A stretch of DNA of 64,000 nucleotides, taken from positions 34,482 through 98,481 of the forward strand of contig NZ_JASJOE010000007.1 of the NCBI RefSeq assembly GCF_030163755.1. Reading direction: 5' to 3'. Positions 7,811 to 17,125 of the stretch are shown in pieces. Position 1 is the first letter of the stretch. Every line of letters begins with the position of its first letter. The notes beneath the pieces are model-generated. The model had not been told where the DNA came from and did no database searches. It worked only from the letters and a program-made list of their open reading frames with translations. Origin of the DNA: Roseicyclus amphidinii. Lineage in GTDB: Bacteria > Pseudomonadota > Alphaproteobacteria > Rhodobacterales > Rhodobacteraceae. The position numbers and the translations under genes are program-made.

Positions 7811-9090
7811 CGGGGTGACAGAAGGTCGGCCAGCGTCAGCGCCATCACCGTCGCGCTGTCCACCATGTCCCGCACGCCCACCCATTCATCGGGCTGATGC
7901 GCGAGGTCGAGGATCCCCGGCCCGTAGGCGATGCAGTTCCTCAACCGCCCGATCCGGTCGATATGCTTCTGGTCGTAGGTGCCGGGCGACACCACGAAAT
8001 CCGCCTTGCGCGCCAGCACCCGCTCGATCGCGGCCGCGACGGTGGTGACCACGGGCGCCTCGCGGTCGGTCATCGTCGGGCGCACCTCGAAGAGCTCGCG
8101 GATCTCGTAGGAAAAGCCGGGGCGCTGCGCCTTGACCCGCTCCATCAGGGCCGAGACCTCGGCCTTCACCTCGGCGGGGTCCTCCTCGATCAGGTAGCGC
8201 CGGTCGATGGTGATGCGGCAGCGGTCCGGCACACAAGGGGCGGGCAGGCCGGTATAGCCCTCCTCCTGCGCGGGCTCGCCGCCGTGGATCGCGTTGATGT
8301 TGAGGGTGGACTGCCGCGCGCCCTCGGGGACGACGGGCATCTCGGTGCGCTTGGAGGCCAGAAGCGGGAACAGCGTCGCCTCCATCTCGGCCAGCACCGC
8401 CCCCATGTGGCGCACCGCGCAATCGCCGAGGAACGGCATCGAGCCATGGGCGATGCGCCCATGCGTCTCGATCTCGGCCCACCAGACGCCGCGATGCCCG
8501 AGGCAGATCCGGTCCTTGTTCAACGGTTCGGGGATGATGACATGCTGCACGCGCGTGGGGTCGAAATACCCCTGCTCGGCCAGGTAGGCGACGCCGCCGT
8601 AACCGCCCGATTCCTCGTCCGCCGTCGCGCTGATCTCGAGGGCGCCCGCGAAATCGGGGCAGGTGTCGAGGAACGCCTCGGCCGCGATCACGCTGGCGGC
8701 GATCCCGCCCTTCATGTCGCAGGCCCCGCGCCCGTAGACGCGGCCATCGCGCAGCTCGCCGCCGAACGGATCGACCGTCCAGCCGTGCCCCGCCTCGACC
8801 ACGTCGTGATGCCCGTTGAAATGCACGCAGTCGCCCGGCCGCGCCCCCTCGCGCCGCGCCACCATGTTCCAGCGCGGGTAGCGGTCGCTGTCGGCGGGCG
8901 CACCATGGGCGCGGACCAGCTCGACCGTGAACCCCCGCGCCTCGAGGCGCGCGGCCAGCAGCTCGCAGATCTCGCGGTAGTTCCGCCCCGGCGGGTTCAG
9001 CGTCGGGATACGGATCAGATCCTGCGTGAGCGCAACGAGATCGTCCTCGCGCGCCGCAACCGCTGCCGTCAATCGGTCGTCCCACTCCAT
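7795..9090 (-). CDS. M20-family metallopeptidase / ArgE-DapE-type deacylase
   Basis: A 431-residue zinc amidohydrolase. The di-zinc site motifs are intact: GHHDVV (His94 ligand, catalytic Asp96), GACDMKGG (bridging Asp125) and TADEESGG (general base Glu159, ligand Glu160). Such enzymes remove acyl groups from N-acyl amino acids (ArgE, DapE, acetylornithine or succinyl-diaminopimelate deacylases). The start at 9090 (MEWDDRL) gives the normal family length. Neighbours do not reveal the substrate; it lies divergent from the membrane protein gene at 9189. Confidence 0.88.
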   Translation of the reverse strand: MEWDDRLTAAVAAREDDLVALTQDLIRIPTLNPPGRNYREICELLAARLEARGFTVELVRAHGAPADSDRYPRWNMVARREGARPGDCVHFNGHHDVVEAGHGWTVDPFGGELRDGRVYGRGACDMKGGIAASVIAAEAFLDTCPDFAGALEISATADEESGGYGGVAYLAEQGYFDPTRVQHVIIPEPLNKDRICLGHRGVWWAEIETHGRIAHGSMPFLGDCAVRHMGAVLAEMEATLFPLLASKRTEMPVVPEGARQSTLNINAIHGGEPAQEEGYTGLPAPCVPDRCRITIDRRYLIEEDPAEVKAEVSALMERVKAQRPGFSYEIRELFEVRPTMTDREAPVVTTVAAAIERVLARKADFVVSPGTYDQKHIDRIGRLRNCIAYGPGILDLAHQPDEWVGVRDMVDSATVMALTLADLLSPRQGRD

Positions 9091-9188
9091 GCCGCACAGA
9101 CTGCGCGTTGCCGCCGCCGCCCGCAAGCCCTGCCATTTCGCGCCGCGTTGCCCTATATCGGAAGGAACCGACCAGAAAGGGTGTCCGG

Positions 9189-9452
9189 ATGATCCTCGGC
9201 CTTGGGCGCATGTTGCTCGTGATGCTGGTGCTGCTGACCGTCGTCTATGTCAGCCTGTTTCTCTACCTGCGCGCCGGGGCCCGCATCCGGCTGGAAGAGC
9301 AATGGGTCATGGAGGGCCGCCCCGGCGACCGCGAGGACTGGATCGACCAGCGCATCGCACCCGTGGCGCGGCGCATCCGCACATGGCTGGTGTTTCTGGT
9401 TTACGTCCTGCCCATCGCGGGCTTGAGCATTTACACATACATCACGAATTGA
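9189..9452 (+). CDS. Small membrane protein preceding DUF1523 gene
   Basis: An 87-residue protein with two predicted transmembrane helices (LLVMLVLLTVVYVSLFLYL near the N-terminus and WLVFLVYVLPIAGLSIYTYI at the C-terminus) joined by a charged loop. No known domain is recognised. It is separated by 8 bp from the DUF1523 gene, so the two are surely co-transcribed, and a shared envelope role is likely. The ATG at 9189 is preferred over in-frame upstream codons because it places the helix at the N-terminus. Confidence 0.75.
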   Translation: MILGLGRMLLVMLVLLTVVYVSLFLYLRAGARIRLEEQWVMEGRPGDREDWIDQRIAPVARRIRTWLVFLVYVLPIAGLSIYTYITN

Positions 9453-9460
9453 GGTGCGCC

Positions 9461-10069
9461 ATGCGCTGGCCCCGGATCATCTTCCTCAGTCTGCTCGCCC
9501 TCCTGCTGGTCGCGGCGCTGCACTACACGCTGCCGCAGCGCGAGGTCGTGCGCATCGTCAACGCCGAATCGCGCCTGACCGAGGTCGGCGGCTTCAACGG
9601 CCTGTTCTTCGCGCAGCGCGACAGCGGCTCGGCCCAGACCAGCGCGGCGCGCGACCTGCGCCTGATCTCGACCATCCGCCCCGACGGTCGCCCGCTGGTG
9701 TTCCGCAACGAGGATACCGGCGTGTTCTGGCCGCCCTATTTCAAGTTCGACAGCGAGGATCTTCAGACCGAAGCGGCGAACCTCACCTCGACCGAGACCG
9801 AACCGCAATGGGTCGCCATCACCCATTACGGCTGGCGTTCGAACCTGATCTCGATCTACCCCAACGCCATCACGATCCGCCCCGTCGCAGGCCCGGACGC
9901 AAGCGCCTTTCCGTGGCTCAACATCGTGATCCTGGCCTTCCTGGCGCTGGTGGTCTTCATGGCCTGGCGCATCTGGGAACGCCTCAACGACCGGGTGATC
10001 GACCCGATCGTCGACCGTGTCTCGGTGCAATGGGCCAAGATGAAGGACCGTCTCGCAGGGCGTGGTTAA
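9461..10069 (+). CDS. DUF1523 family membrane protein
   Basis: A 202-residue protein with an N-terminal membrane anchor (IIFLSLLALLLVAALHY), a central extracytoplasmic domain (HYTLPQREVVRIVNAE, DTGVFWPPYFKFDSEDLQTEA, VAITHYGWRSNLISIYPNA) and a second membrane segment (WLNIVILAFLALVVFMAW). This is the DUF1523 family, common in Rhodobacteraceae and without known function. It forms a two-gene operon with the small membrane protein upstream. Confidence 0.85.
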   Translation: MRWPRIIFLSLLALLLVAALHYTLPQREVVRIVNAESRLTEVGGFNGLFFAQRDSGSAQTSAARDLRLISTIRPDGRPLVFRNEDTGVFWPPYFKFDSEDLQTEAANLTSTETEPQWVAITHYGWRSNLISIYPNAITIRPVAGPDASAFPWLNIVILAFLALVVFMAWRIWERLNDRVIDPIVDRVSVQWAKMKDRLAGRG

Positions 10070-10167
10070 CCCCGTATCAAGGTTAACGCGCGCTCCCCCC
10101 CTTCTCCGTTTCCCAAATATCCCCGCCGGAGGCTCCCGCAGCCTGCCACCCGCGCCAAGGCCCGGCC

Positions 10168-12519
10168 CTATTCGCCGTAGGGCACCCAGATCGTCCGGAC
10201 CTCGGTCGCCTGGTCCAGAAAGGCACGCCCCTCCGCCTCGGGCCCGGCCCAGTCCGGCGCGGCGCGGTTGATCCATGTCCGCTTGAGGTTGCCCGCGCTC
10301 GCCGTCTCCAGCGCGCCCGCATCCACCCCGCCCGCGAAACTCCACAGCGCGTCCACGTCCAGATGCCGCGCCAGCGTCATGCCCAACTCGTGCGATGGGC
10401 CGGTGACGATGTTCACCACCCCGCCCGGCAGGTCCGAGGTGTCGAGCACCTGATAAAGGTCGGTCGCCGCCAGCGGGCAGGGCTGCGAGGGCACCAGCAC
10501 CACGCGGTTGCCCATGGCGATGGCCGGCGCGATCAGCGAGACAGCGCCCAGAAGCGGCGCTTCGTCGGGAGTGAGCGCGCCGATCACGCCCACCGGCTCG
10601 CGCATGGCCAGCGCCACGCCGCGGATCGGGACATTGGCGACGCGCCCGTCCATCTTGTCGGCCCAGGCGGCGTAGCTGAACAGCCGGTCGATGGAGCGTG
10701 CGACCTCGGCCTCGGCCCTTGCCGCCGAACAGGCGGTCAGCTCGCGGATGCGGCGGGCGAATTCCTCGCTGCGGGCCGAGAGGTTCTCGGCGATGTAATA
10801 GAGCACCTGCGCCCGGTTGTGTGCGCTGGCCCTCGCCCATGCGCCAGCGCCGCGCGCGGCCTCGACCGCGTTGCGGATATCCTTGCGGCTGCCGATCCCG
10901 GCATGCCCCAGCAGCGCGCCGCGCTTCGACCAGACGGGGTGCGAGTAGCCGCCATCGGGCCGCGCCTGCTTGCCGCCGATATAAAGCTTCGCCGTGCGGT
11001 CAAGGCCGGGGGCCTCCGGGGCCTCGGGCGCGGGGAAGGGGGCGATGGGTTTGATCGGGGCCCACTTGGCGGCGGGCGCGAGATAGGCCTGCAGCCCCTC
11101 CCACCCGCCTTCGCGGCCGAACCCGCTTTCGCGCAGACCGCCGAAGGGGGCGGCGGCGTCGAACAGGTTGGTGGCGTTCACCCACACAACGCCCGCCGCC
11201 AGTTTCGGCGCGATGTCGAGCGCCAGGTTCAGGTTCTCGGTCCAGAGGCTCGCGGCCAGCCCGTAGCGGGTGTTGTTGGCGACCTCGACCGCCTCGGCGG
11301 GCGTGCGGAAAGTGGTCGAGACGAGGACGGGGCCGAAGATCTCGTCCTGCATCAGGGGTGCTGCGGGCGACAGGCCGGTGACGAGCGTCGGCGGGTAGAA
11401 ACAGCCCGTTTCCGGCATCTCGACGGGCGCGCGCCAGGTCTCGCCCTCGGTGTTGGCGTCCACCATCCGCGAAATGGCCGCGTGCTGCACGGGATCGACC
11501 AGCGCGCCCATGTCGATGCATTTGTCGAGCGGGTCGCCCACGCGCAGCTTCGCCATGCGCGCCTTCAGCCGGTCATGAAACTCCCCGGCGATACCTTCTT
11601 GCACAAGAAGCCGGGAACCCGCGCAGCAGACCTGCCCCTGGTTGAACCAGATCGCATCGACAAGCCCCTCGATGGCTGAATCGATATCTGCGTCGTCAAA
11701 GACGATGTAGGGGGATTTTCCGCCCAGCTCGAGCGTCAGCGACTTGCCCATGCCCGCAGTCTGTTCGCGGATGCGGCGGCCCACGGCGGTGGAGCCGGTG
11801 AAGGCGATCTTCGCGGTGCCCGGATGGGTGACGATGGCCTCGCCCGTCCGCCCGTCGCCCGTCACGATGTTCACGACACCGCGGGGCAGACCCGCCTCCT
11901 GGCAGATATGACCGAAGAGGAGCGCGGTCAGAGAGGTGTATTCGGCGGGTTTCAGCACCACCGTGTTCCCGGCGGCGAGCGCAGGCGCGATCTTCCACGC
12001 GAGCATCAGCAGCGGGAAGTTCCAAGGGATGACCTGGCCGCAGACGCCGATGGGCCGATGCCCGGGCAGTTCGGCGTCGCGCAGCTGGGCCAGCCCTGCA
12101 TGGTGGTAGAAATGGCGCTGGGCGAGGGGGATGTCGATATCGCGCGCCTCGCGGATCGGTTTGCCGTTGTCGAGCGTCTCCAGCACGGCGAAGAGGCGGG
12201 CGTGTTTCTGCAGCAGGCGGGCCAGCGCGTAGAGGTATTTCGCCCGCGCGTGGCAGGAGAGCTTTGACCATTTGGGGAAGGCTTTCGTCGCGGCCGCTAC
12301 GGCAGCGTCGACGTCCTCCGCCGTGCCCTGGGTGATCTGGGCCAGTTCGCGGCCTGTGGCAGGGTTTTTCGTGGCGAAGGTTTCGCCGGGGCGCGTGAAG
12401 CCGCCGTCGATGAAATGGCCGAAGGCCGGGCCGCGGGTGGCGATCCACTCCAGCGCCTCGGCGGCGCTTTCGGGGGCGGGGCCGTAGTCCATGCTGTCGA
12501 AGATCTGGGCAGTGGTCAT
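10168..12519 (-). CDS. Aldehyde dehydrogenase with a second, partial ALDH domain
   Basis: A 783-residue protein. Residues 1-500 form a complete NAD(P)-dependent aldehyde dehydrogenase with Asn167 (IPWNFP), Glu264 (LELGGKSP) and nucleophile Cys298 (GQVCCAGSR). Residues from about 510 to the end are a second ALDH-like region that resembles the cofactor-binding half (MREPVGVIGALTPDEAPLL, GNRVVLVPSQPCPL, LPGGVVNIVTG) but lacks the catalytic cysteine half. Its place after deoC suggests it oxidises the acetaldehyde or glyceraldehyde-type product of deoxyribose catabolism; this is inferred. Start at 12519 chosen for the MTTAQIFDSMDYGPAP N-terminus typical of this group. Confidence 0.88.
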   Translation of the reverse strand: MTTAQIFDSMDYGPAPESAAEALEWIATRGPAFGHFIDGGFTRPGETFATKNPATGRELAQITQGTAEDVDAAVAAATKAFPKWSKLSCHARAKYLYALARLLQKHARLFAVLETLDNGKPIREARDIDIPLAQRHFYHHAGLAQLRDAELPGHRPIGVCGQVIPWNFPLLMLAWKIAPALAAGNTVVLKPAEYTSLTALLFGHICQEAGLPRGVVNIVTGDGRTGEAIVTHPGTAKIAFTGSTAVGRRIREQTAGMGKSLTLELGGKSPYIVFDDADIDSAIEGLVDAIWFNQGQVCCAGSRLLVQEGIAGEFHDRLKARMAKLRVGDPLDKCIDMGALVDPVQHAAISRMVDANTEGETWRAPVEMPETGCFYPPTLVTGLSPAAPLMQDEIFGPVLVSTTFRTPAEAVEVANNTRYGLAASLWTENLNLALDIAPKLAAGVVWVNATNLFDAAAPFGGLRESGFGREGGWEGLQAYLAPAAKWAPIKPIAPFPAPEAPEAPGLDRTAKLYIGGKQARPDGGYSHPVWSKRGALLGHAGIGSRKDIRNAVEAARGAGAWARASAHNRAQVLYYIAENLSARSEEFARRIRELTACSAARAEAEVARSIDRLFSYAAWADKMDGRVANVPIRGVALAMREPVGVIGALTPDEAPLLGAVSLIAPAIAMGNRVVLVPSQPCPLAATDLYQVLDTSDLPGGVVNIVTGPSHELGMTLARHLDVDALWSFAGGVDAGALETASAGNLKRTWINRAAPDWAGPEAEGRAFLDQATEVRTIWVPYGE

Positions 12520-12544
12520 GTTCCGTGTCCCTTGTCGCGGCACC

Positions 12545-12608
12545 GGAAAACGCGAGTTTTCCGCGCCGAAAAACTGCAGTTTTTCGTGCCGTTTTCCTGC
12601 AGGAAAAC
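12545..12608. repeat. Cluster of three tandem palindromes between deoC and the aldehyde dehydrogenase gene
   Basis: Three hairpin-forming units follow each other with 4-base gaps: GGAAAAC/GTTTTCC (12545-12562, loop gcga), the perfect 20-mer CGAAAAACTGCAGTTTTTCG (12567-12586), and the perfect 18-mer GTTTTCCTGCAGGAAAAC (12591-12608). On the transcribed strand they start 11 bases after the deoC stop codon. There is no T tract. The 20-mer recurs exactly at 46797-46816. The role is unknown; mRNA processing, stabilisation or a REP-like element are possible. Confidence 0.8.
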
Positions 12609-12619
12609 GCGCCCTGCCG

Positions 12620-13636
12620 TCATGCCATCGGATGCCGCCAGCCCGCCGAATAGGCGCCGGTGACGTGGTGTTCGAGTTGCCGTTCGATATCGCCCAGAAG
12701 CGAGGAGGCCCCGAAGCGGAAGAGGTCGGGCCGCAGCCAGTCGTCGCCCAGTTCCTCTTTCATCAAGGACAAGTAGACCAGCGCGTCCTTGGCCTTGGAA
12801 ATGCCGCCCGCAGGCTTGTAGCCGATCTTGATGCCGGTCGCCTGCTCATAGGCGCGTATCGCGCGGATCATGGTGAGGCTCACGGGCAGCGTGGCGTTCA
12901 CGCTCTCCTTGCCGGTCGAGGTCTTGATGAAATCCGCCCCCGCCATCATGCAGACCAGCGAGGCGCGGGCGACGTTGCGCAGCGTTCCAAGCTCGCCTGT
13001 CGCAAGGATCGCCTTCACATGCGCCTCGCCGCAGGCGGCGCGGAAGTCGCGCATCTCGTCATGGAGCGCCTGCCAGTTGCCGGTCAGCACGTGGCGGCGG
13101 GAGATGACGATGTCGATTTCCTGCGCGCCGGCCTTCACGCTTTCCTCGATCTCCTTCACGCGCAGCGCGTAGGGCGACAGGCCCGCGGGAAAGCCGGTCG
13201 AGACGGCGGCGACGGGGATGCCCGACCCCTCAAGCGCCTCGACTGCCGTTTCCACCATCTCGTGATAGACGCAGACCGCCCCCGTGGTCAGGCCGGGCAG
13301 GCCAAGCGCCTCCAGCAGATCGGCGCGCACCGGCTGGCGCGCCTTGGCGCAAAGCCGGCGGACGCGGCCGGGCGTGTCGTCCCCCGCAAGCGTCGTCAGG
13401 TCGATCAGCGTGATCGCGCGGGCGAGCCAGGCGGCCTGAAACTCTTTCTTCACCGTGCGGCGGCCGGGCAACGTGGCTGCGCGGCGTTCGATGGCCGAGG
13501 TGTTGGCCTGCACCCGCGCGACCCAGTCGAGGTCCAGCGGCATCCCCGGATTGCGGGGCCTGTGAAGCTGCGGCAGATGGCCGGGCGCGGTGGTGGAATG
13601 GGGCGCGGTCATGGTGGTGTCGGCGGTCTGGGACAT
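12620..13636 (-). CDS. deoC: Deoxyribose-phosphate aldolase
   Basis: A 338-residue class I aldolase that splits 2-deoxyribose 5-phosphate into glyceraldehyde 3-phosphate and acetaldehyde in nucleoside catabolism. The Schiff-base lysine sits in GADFIKTSTGKE; the second lysine motif IKIGYKPAGGI and the KKEFQAAWLARAITLIDLTTLAGDD segment are typical of the longer DeoC type. It is the first gene of a pair with the aldehyde dehydrogenase 100 bp downstream, with a palindrome cluster in between. Confidence 0.93.
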   Translation of the reverse strand: MSQTADTTMTAPHSTTAPGHLPQLHRPRNPGMPLDLDWVARVQANTSAIERRAATLPGRRTVKKEFQAAWLARAITLIDLTTLAGDDTPGRVRRLCAKARQPVRADLLEALGLPGLTTGAVCVYHEMVETAVEALEGSGIPVAAVSTGFPAGLSPYALRVKEIEESVKAGAQEIDIVISRRHVLTGNWQALHDEMRDFRAACGEAHVKAILATGELGTLRNVARASLVCMMAGADFIKTSTGKESVNATLPVSLTMIRAIRAYEQATGIKIGYKPAGGISKAKDALVYLSLMKEELGDDWLRPDLFRFGASSLLGDIERQLEHHVTGAYSAGWRHPMA

Positions 13637-13757
13637 GCCTTAAATCGTGTCACGCGGCCATGACCTTGGCAAGCGTGACCCGGCGGCGGGATTGGCCCCG
13701 TGACAGCGCCGGGCGAAGCGGCTAACAGGGCGGCGTTTTGCCAAGGGGGCCCTGCCG

Positions 13758-14450
13758 ATGCCGTTCGACCGTTCCATCAAGATCGCGCCGTCGATCCTGT
13801 CCGCCGATTTCGCCAATTTCGGGGCCGAGATCCGCGCCATCGAGGCGCACGGCGCCGATTGGGTCCATGTCGATGTGATGGACGGGCATTTCGTGCCCAA
13901 CCTGACCTTCGGCCCGATGGCGGTGAAGGCCTTTCGCCCGCATGTGAAGACGGTGATGGACGTTCACCTGATGATCGCGCCCGTCGATCCCTATATCGAC
14001 GCCTATGCCGAGGCCGGGGCCGATGTGCTGACCGCCCATGTCGAGGCCGGGCCGCATATCCACCGCACGCTTCAGGCGATCCGCGGCGCGGGCATGAAGG
14101 CGGGCGTCGCGCTGAACCCCGGCACGCCCGCCGAGGCGGTGGCGCATCTGCTCGACCTGGCGGATCTGGTCTGCGTGATGACCGTGAACCCCGGTTTCGG
14201 CGGACAGAAGTTCATCGACATGACGGCCAAGGTGCGGAGCCTGCGCGCGATGATCGGCGACCGCCCGGTGCATGTCGAGATCGACGGCGGCGTCGACCCG
14301 GTCACCGCGCCGCTGGTGGCCGCGGCCGGGGCCGACGTGCTTGTCGCGGGCTCGGCCGTGTTCAAGGGTGGCTCGGTCGACGCGCCCGAGGTCTATGGCC
14401 GCAACATCCAGGCGATCCGGGCGGCGGCGGACGGGGCGGGCGCGGCCTGA
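13758..14450 (+). CDS. rpe: Ribulose-phosphate 3-epimerase
   Basis: A 230-residue TIM-barrel epimerase that interconverts ribulose 5-phosphate and xylulose 5-phosphate (pentose phosphate or Calvin cycle). Family motifs are all present: IAPSILSADFANFG, HVDVMDGHFVPNLTFGP, DVHLMI, MTVNPGFGGQKFI and EIDGGVDP, including the metal-binding His and Asp residues. Divergent from deoC, 121 bp apart. Confidence 0.96.
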   Translation: MPFDRSIKIAPSILSADFANFGAEIRAIEAHGADWVHVDVMDGHFVPNLTFGPMAVKAFRPHVKTVMDVHLMIAPVDPYIDAYAEAGADVLTAHVEAGPHIHRTLQAIRGAGMKAGVALNPGTPAEAVAHLLDLADLVCVMTVNPGFGGQKFIDMTAKVRSLRAMIGDRPVHVEIDGGVDPVTAPLVAAAGADVLVAGSAVFKGGSVDAPEVYGRNIQAIRAAADGAGAA

Positions 14451-14565
14451 TCGCGGGCAACGCGGCAGGGGCCCCGCGGGCACCCGCGCCCGCAGGCGTC
14501 ATGGAACCTTCACCACCCGTGGTTTACGATCCCTGTGCATTGCACCGAGATCGGGACCCTTTGTC

Positions 14566-15942
14566 ATGACGTATCGCATGACCGCCGCCGTGAGCCGCCG
14601 CCTGTTGCTGGGCGGGCTTGCGTCCCTGCCCGCCGCGGCCCTTCTGCCGCGCCCCTTGTCCGCACAGCATGCAGGCGCGCACGCCCTTGTCCTGTCGCTG
14701 GCCGACCTGCATTCCCCCTATGCGCGCCTGCCGCAGCTTCTGGCAGAGATCGACCGCATCCGCGCCGAAAGCGGCCTGCCGGTGGCGATTGCGATCAACG
14801 GCGATCTCTTCGAGCGCGGCAATGCCGTGGCGCTGCGCTCGGGCGGGGTGGCCGACCTGGAGTTTCTCGCGGCGCTCACGCTGCGCGGTCCGGTCATCCT
14901 GAACCTCGGCAATCACGAGACCGCGCTGGTCGACGACATGGCCACGACGGTCGCCGTGGCCGAGGGCCTCGGCGTCGAGGTGATCGGGAACCTGATCGAC
15001 GCCAGGCGCGGCCGGTTCTTCGCGCCGGTGTCGACCCGTGTCGCGCTGGGCGGTCTGCGGATCGGTGTGCTTGGCCTCGCGCCGACGAACCCCTTCGTCT
15101 ACCGCGCGCCCGTGCGCGGAACCCTGCAATTCCTCGATCCCGCGGGCTTCGCCGCCGATGCCTTCCCGGGCGTCGTTGCGGGCTCGGATGTCTCGATCCT
15201 GCTCAGCCATGCGGGCGTGGCCGACGACAAGGCGATCCTGCCCACCTTGCCCGCGGGAACGGCGATGGTGGGCGGCCATGACCACCTGAGTTTCGTGAGC
15301 GAAGATGCCGCGGCGCCTTATGTCCATGGCGGGTCCTGAGGCGGCATGCTGACGGTGATCGGGCTTGCGCCGGGGATGCGCCCCAGCGTCGAGATGCGCC
15401 CGATCACGCCCGACATGCAGGGGGATGCGGCGCTTGCCGCGAGCATCGCGGCGCAGATGGATGCGCATCTGACCGACGAGGAGCGCGCGGTGATCGGCGA
15501 AAGCCGGGTGGCGCGGGATCTTGCCGCCTCGATCCTCTTTGCGACCGAGGCCGTGCGCGCCGCGACCGGGGCCGACATCGCCATGCTGGGCCACACGACC
15601 TTTGGCCAGCCGCTCCCGCAAGGGCCGGTGACGCGCTTCGATTTCGACGCCTATATCCGCTTCGACGGCGATCTGCAGGTGGCCGAGGTGTCGGGGCAGG
15701 AACTGGCACGGATCCTCACGCGGGCAAACCAGCACCGCGCGGCCAGTCTCGACCAGCGCACGGGCGATTTCGTCCATGCCGCCGAGATCGACGTCGATCC
15801 GGCGGCGACCTACCGGCTCGCGGTGAACGGGTGGACCGCGCTGAACCAGCGCGCCTACCTCGGCACCGAGGCGCTCGGCTTCGCGCCGGTCGAGGGGCTG
15901 TCGCTCAAGGCCGTGGTGGCCGAGGCGCTGGCCGCCTCCTGA
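14566..15942 (+). pseudogene. Tat-exported 5'-nucleotidase/metallophosphoesterase split by one in-frame TGA
   Basis: Two halves lie in the same frame, separated only by the TGA at 15337-15339. The first (257 residues) has a twin-arginine signal (SRRLLLGG) and a full metallophosphoesterase site: ADLHS, NGDLFERGN, LGNHET, LLSHAG, GGHDHLS. The second (198 residues from ATG 15346) is the 5'-nucleotidase C-terminal substrate domain. Together they make a normal 458-residue enzyme. At the stop the reading is HGGS-stop-GGMLTVIG, where relatives commonly have Trp, so a TGG to TGA change is the simple explanation. A sequencing error or recoding cannot be excluded. Confidence 0.75.
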
Positions 15943-15977
15943 GCGGGGCAGGGACCGGGCCGCCCGACCCCGCGGGC

Positions 15978-17063
15978 TCAGGGCCGCACCAGCCGGGTGG
16001 TGTCGATCCCGACCCCGTCGGACAGGTCGACCAGGCTGTCATGGAGCAGCTGCAGCGCATAGGCCGGGTTGTGGACCCATGCGCCCGCATCCTTGGCGAC
16101 CACCTGGTAATTGTAGGCCGCCCGGAGGAGCCGCGGCGTCCAGCTTGCGTAGCGGTTGGGAAAGACGGCCTCGGCCTCGGACAGGGTGCCGTCGCCGTCG
16201 CTGTCGGTGAAGAAATAGGGGAAGCTGCCCGCGGCATAGACGATGGGCGTGCCGATCACATCGCGGGCATAGGCCTCGATGGCGTCCCCGAGCCCTGCGT
16301 GAAGCCCCGCGATTTCGTCGCGGATGCCGCCGTCGCGGCGCCCGTCGCCGTCGAAATCGGCGTGGCGCGTGCGGATCGCGGTGATGTCCTCGACACCCTG
16401 GTGACAGGCGACGCAGCCCTCGGTGGCCACCTCGCCGCTGTGGGGCTCGTGGCAGGCGACGCAGGTGCCCGCGCTTGGCACATGGGTGAAGCGGCCAGCG
16501 TAGCTGCGCCCCGCATAGTGGTAGCCGGTGTCGACGAGGTCGCCCGCGCTGACGCCGGCCGCGACGCCGTAATGCACGTTGATGAAGCGCAGGGTTTCGG
16601 CAACCGTGTCCGGCCCCAGACCCTCCACGGCGCTCTCGACGGTGCCGGAATGCGTGCGCCCCTGGTGGCAGGCGGTGCAGGTGGCCGACGGGCCGAGCCC
16701 GGTCAGCGTGATCCCCGAGGGGAAGGGCACGTCCTCCAGCGCCTCGGCTTCGCCGACATGGCACGAGACGCAGCCGATCGCGGTGTTGATCGTCGCCGGA
16801 TGCTCGACCGAGAGCGCGGCGGTGCCATCCGCGCCCAGCCAGTCGAGGAACCCGGTTTCCGAATGGCAGGCCGCGCAGGCCGGGGGCACCTCGCCCTCCG
16901 CGTTCCAATGGGTGTAGGAGGGCGCGCGGTAGTCGCCATGCGGCCCGGCCAGCCAGGCCTCGGTGATCGCGGACAGGTCATGGCCCTGCGCCTGTGCGGC
17001 CGACGCGACCGCCCAGCCAAGCAGGAGCGACAGGCAGACGATACATGACAATGTGCGCGGCAT
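15978..17063 (-). CDS. Periplasmic pentaheme cytochrome c
   Basis: A 361-residue exported protein with a signal peptide (MPRTLSCIVCLSLLLGWAVASAAQA). Five CxxCH heme c sites are visible: CAACH, CVSCH, CTACH, CVACH and CVACH. An EF-hand-like DSDGDGTLSEAE stretch near the C-terminus may bind calcium. The arrangement resembles multiheme electron carriers of the cytochrome c3/NapC-substrate type rather than a known reductase. It is divergent from a ferric-reductase-like gene and shares an FNR-type site with it, suggesting electron transfer under low oxygen. Start at 17063 favoured by GGGGGTG upstream; ATG at 17084 is possible. Confidence 0.82.
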   Translation of the reverse strand: MPRTLSCIVCLSLLLGWAVASAAQAQGHDLSAITEAWLAGPHGDYRAPSYTHWNAEGEVPPACAACHSETGFLDWLGADGTAALSVEHPATINTAIGCVSCHVGEAEALEDVPFPSGITLTGLGPSATCTACHQGRTHSGTVESAVEGLGPDTVAETLRFINVHYGVAAGVSAGDLVDTGYHYAGRSYAGRFTHVPSAGTCVACHEPHSGEVATEGCVACHQGVEDITAIRTRHADFDGDGRRDGGIRDEIAGLHAGLGDAIEAYARDVIGTPIVYAAGSFPYFFTDSDGDGTLSEAEAVFPNRYASWTPRLLRAAYNYQVVAKDAGAWVHNPAYALQLLHDSLVDLSDGVGIDTTRLVRP

Positions 17064-17125
17064 CGGGGCACCCCCTTGTGACATTCTTGTCGGTGAAAGG
17101 GTAAATCGGGCCGCGGTTCCTTTCC

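Noticed and set aside
10062..10088. Two TTAAC elements near the end of the DUF1523 gene considered as a CtrA site
   Set aside because: The spacing is about 13 bases rather than 7, and no gene starts downstream on that strand within promoter distance.
12545..12608. CRISPR array considered for the palindrome clusters
   Set aside because: Units differ in sequence, are only 18-24 bp, have gaps of 0-5 bases and no spacers; no cas gene is present.
15340..15390. Possible SECIS hairpin after the in-frame TGA
   Set aside because: Some GC pairing exists (GGGC with GCCC) but no stable stem with a conserved G/U apical loop at the right distance is visible, and the enzyme family is not known to use selenocysteine.
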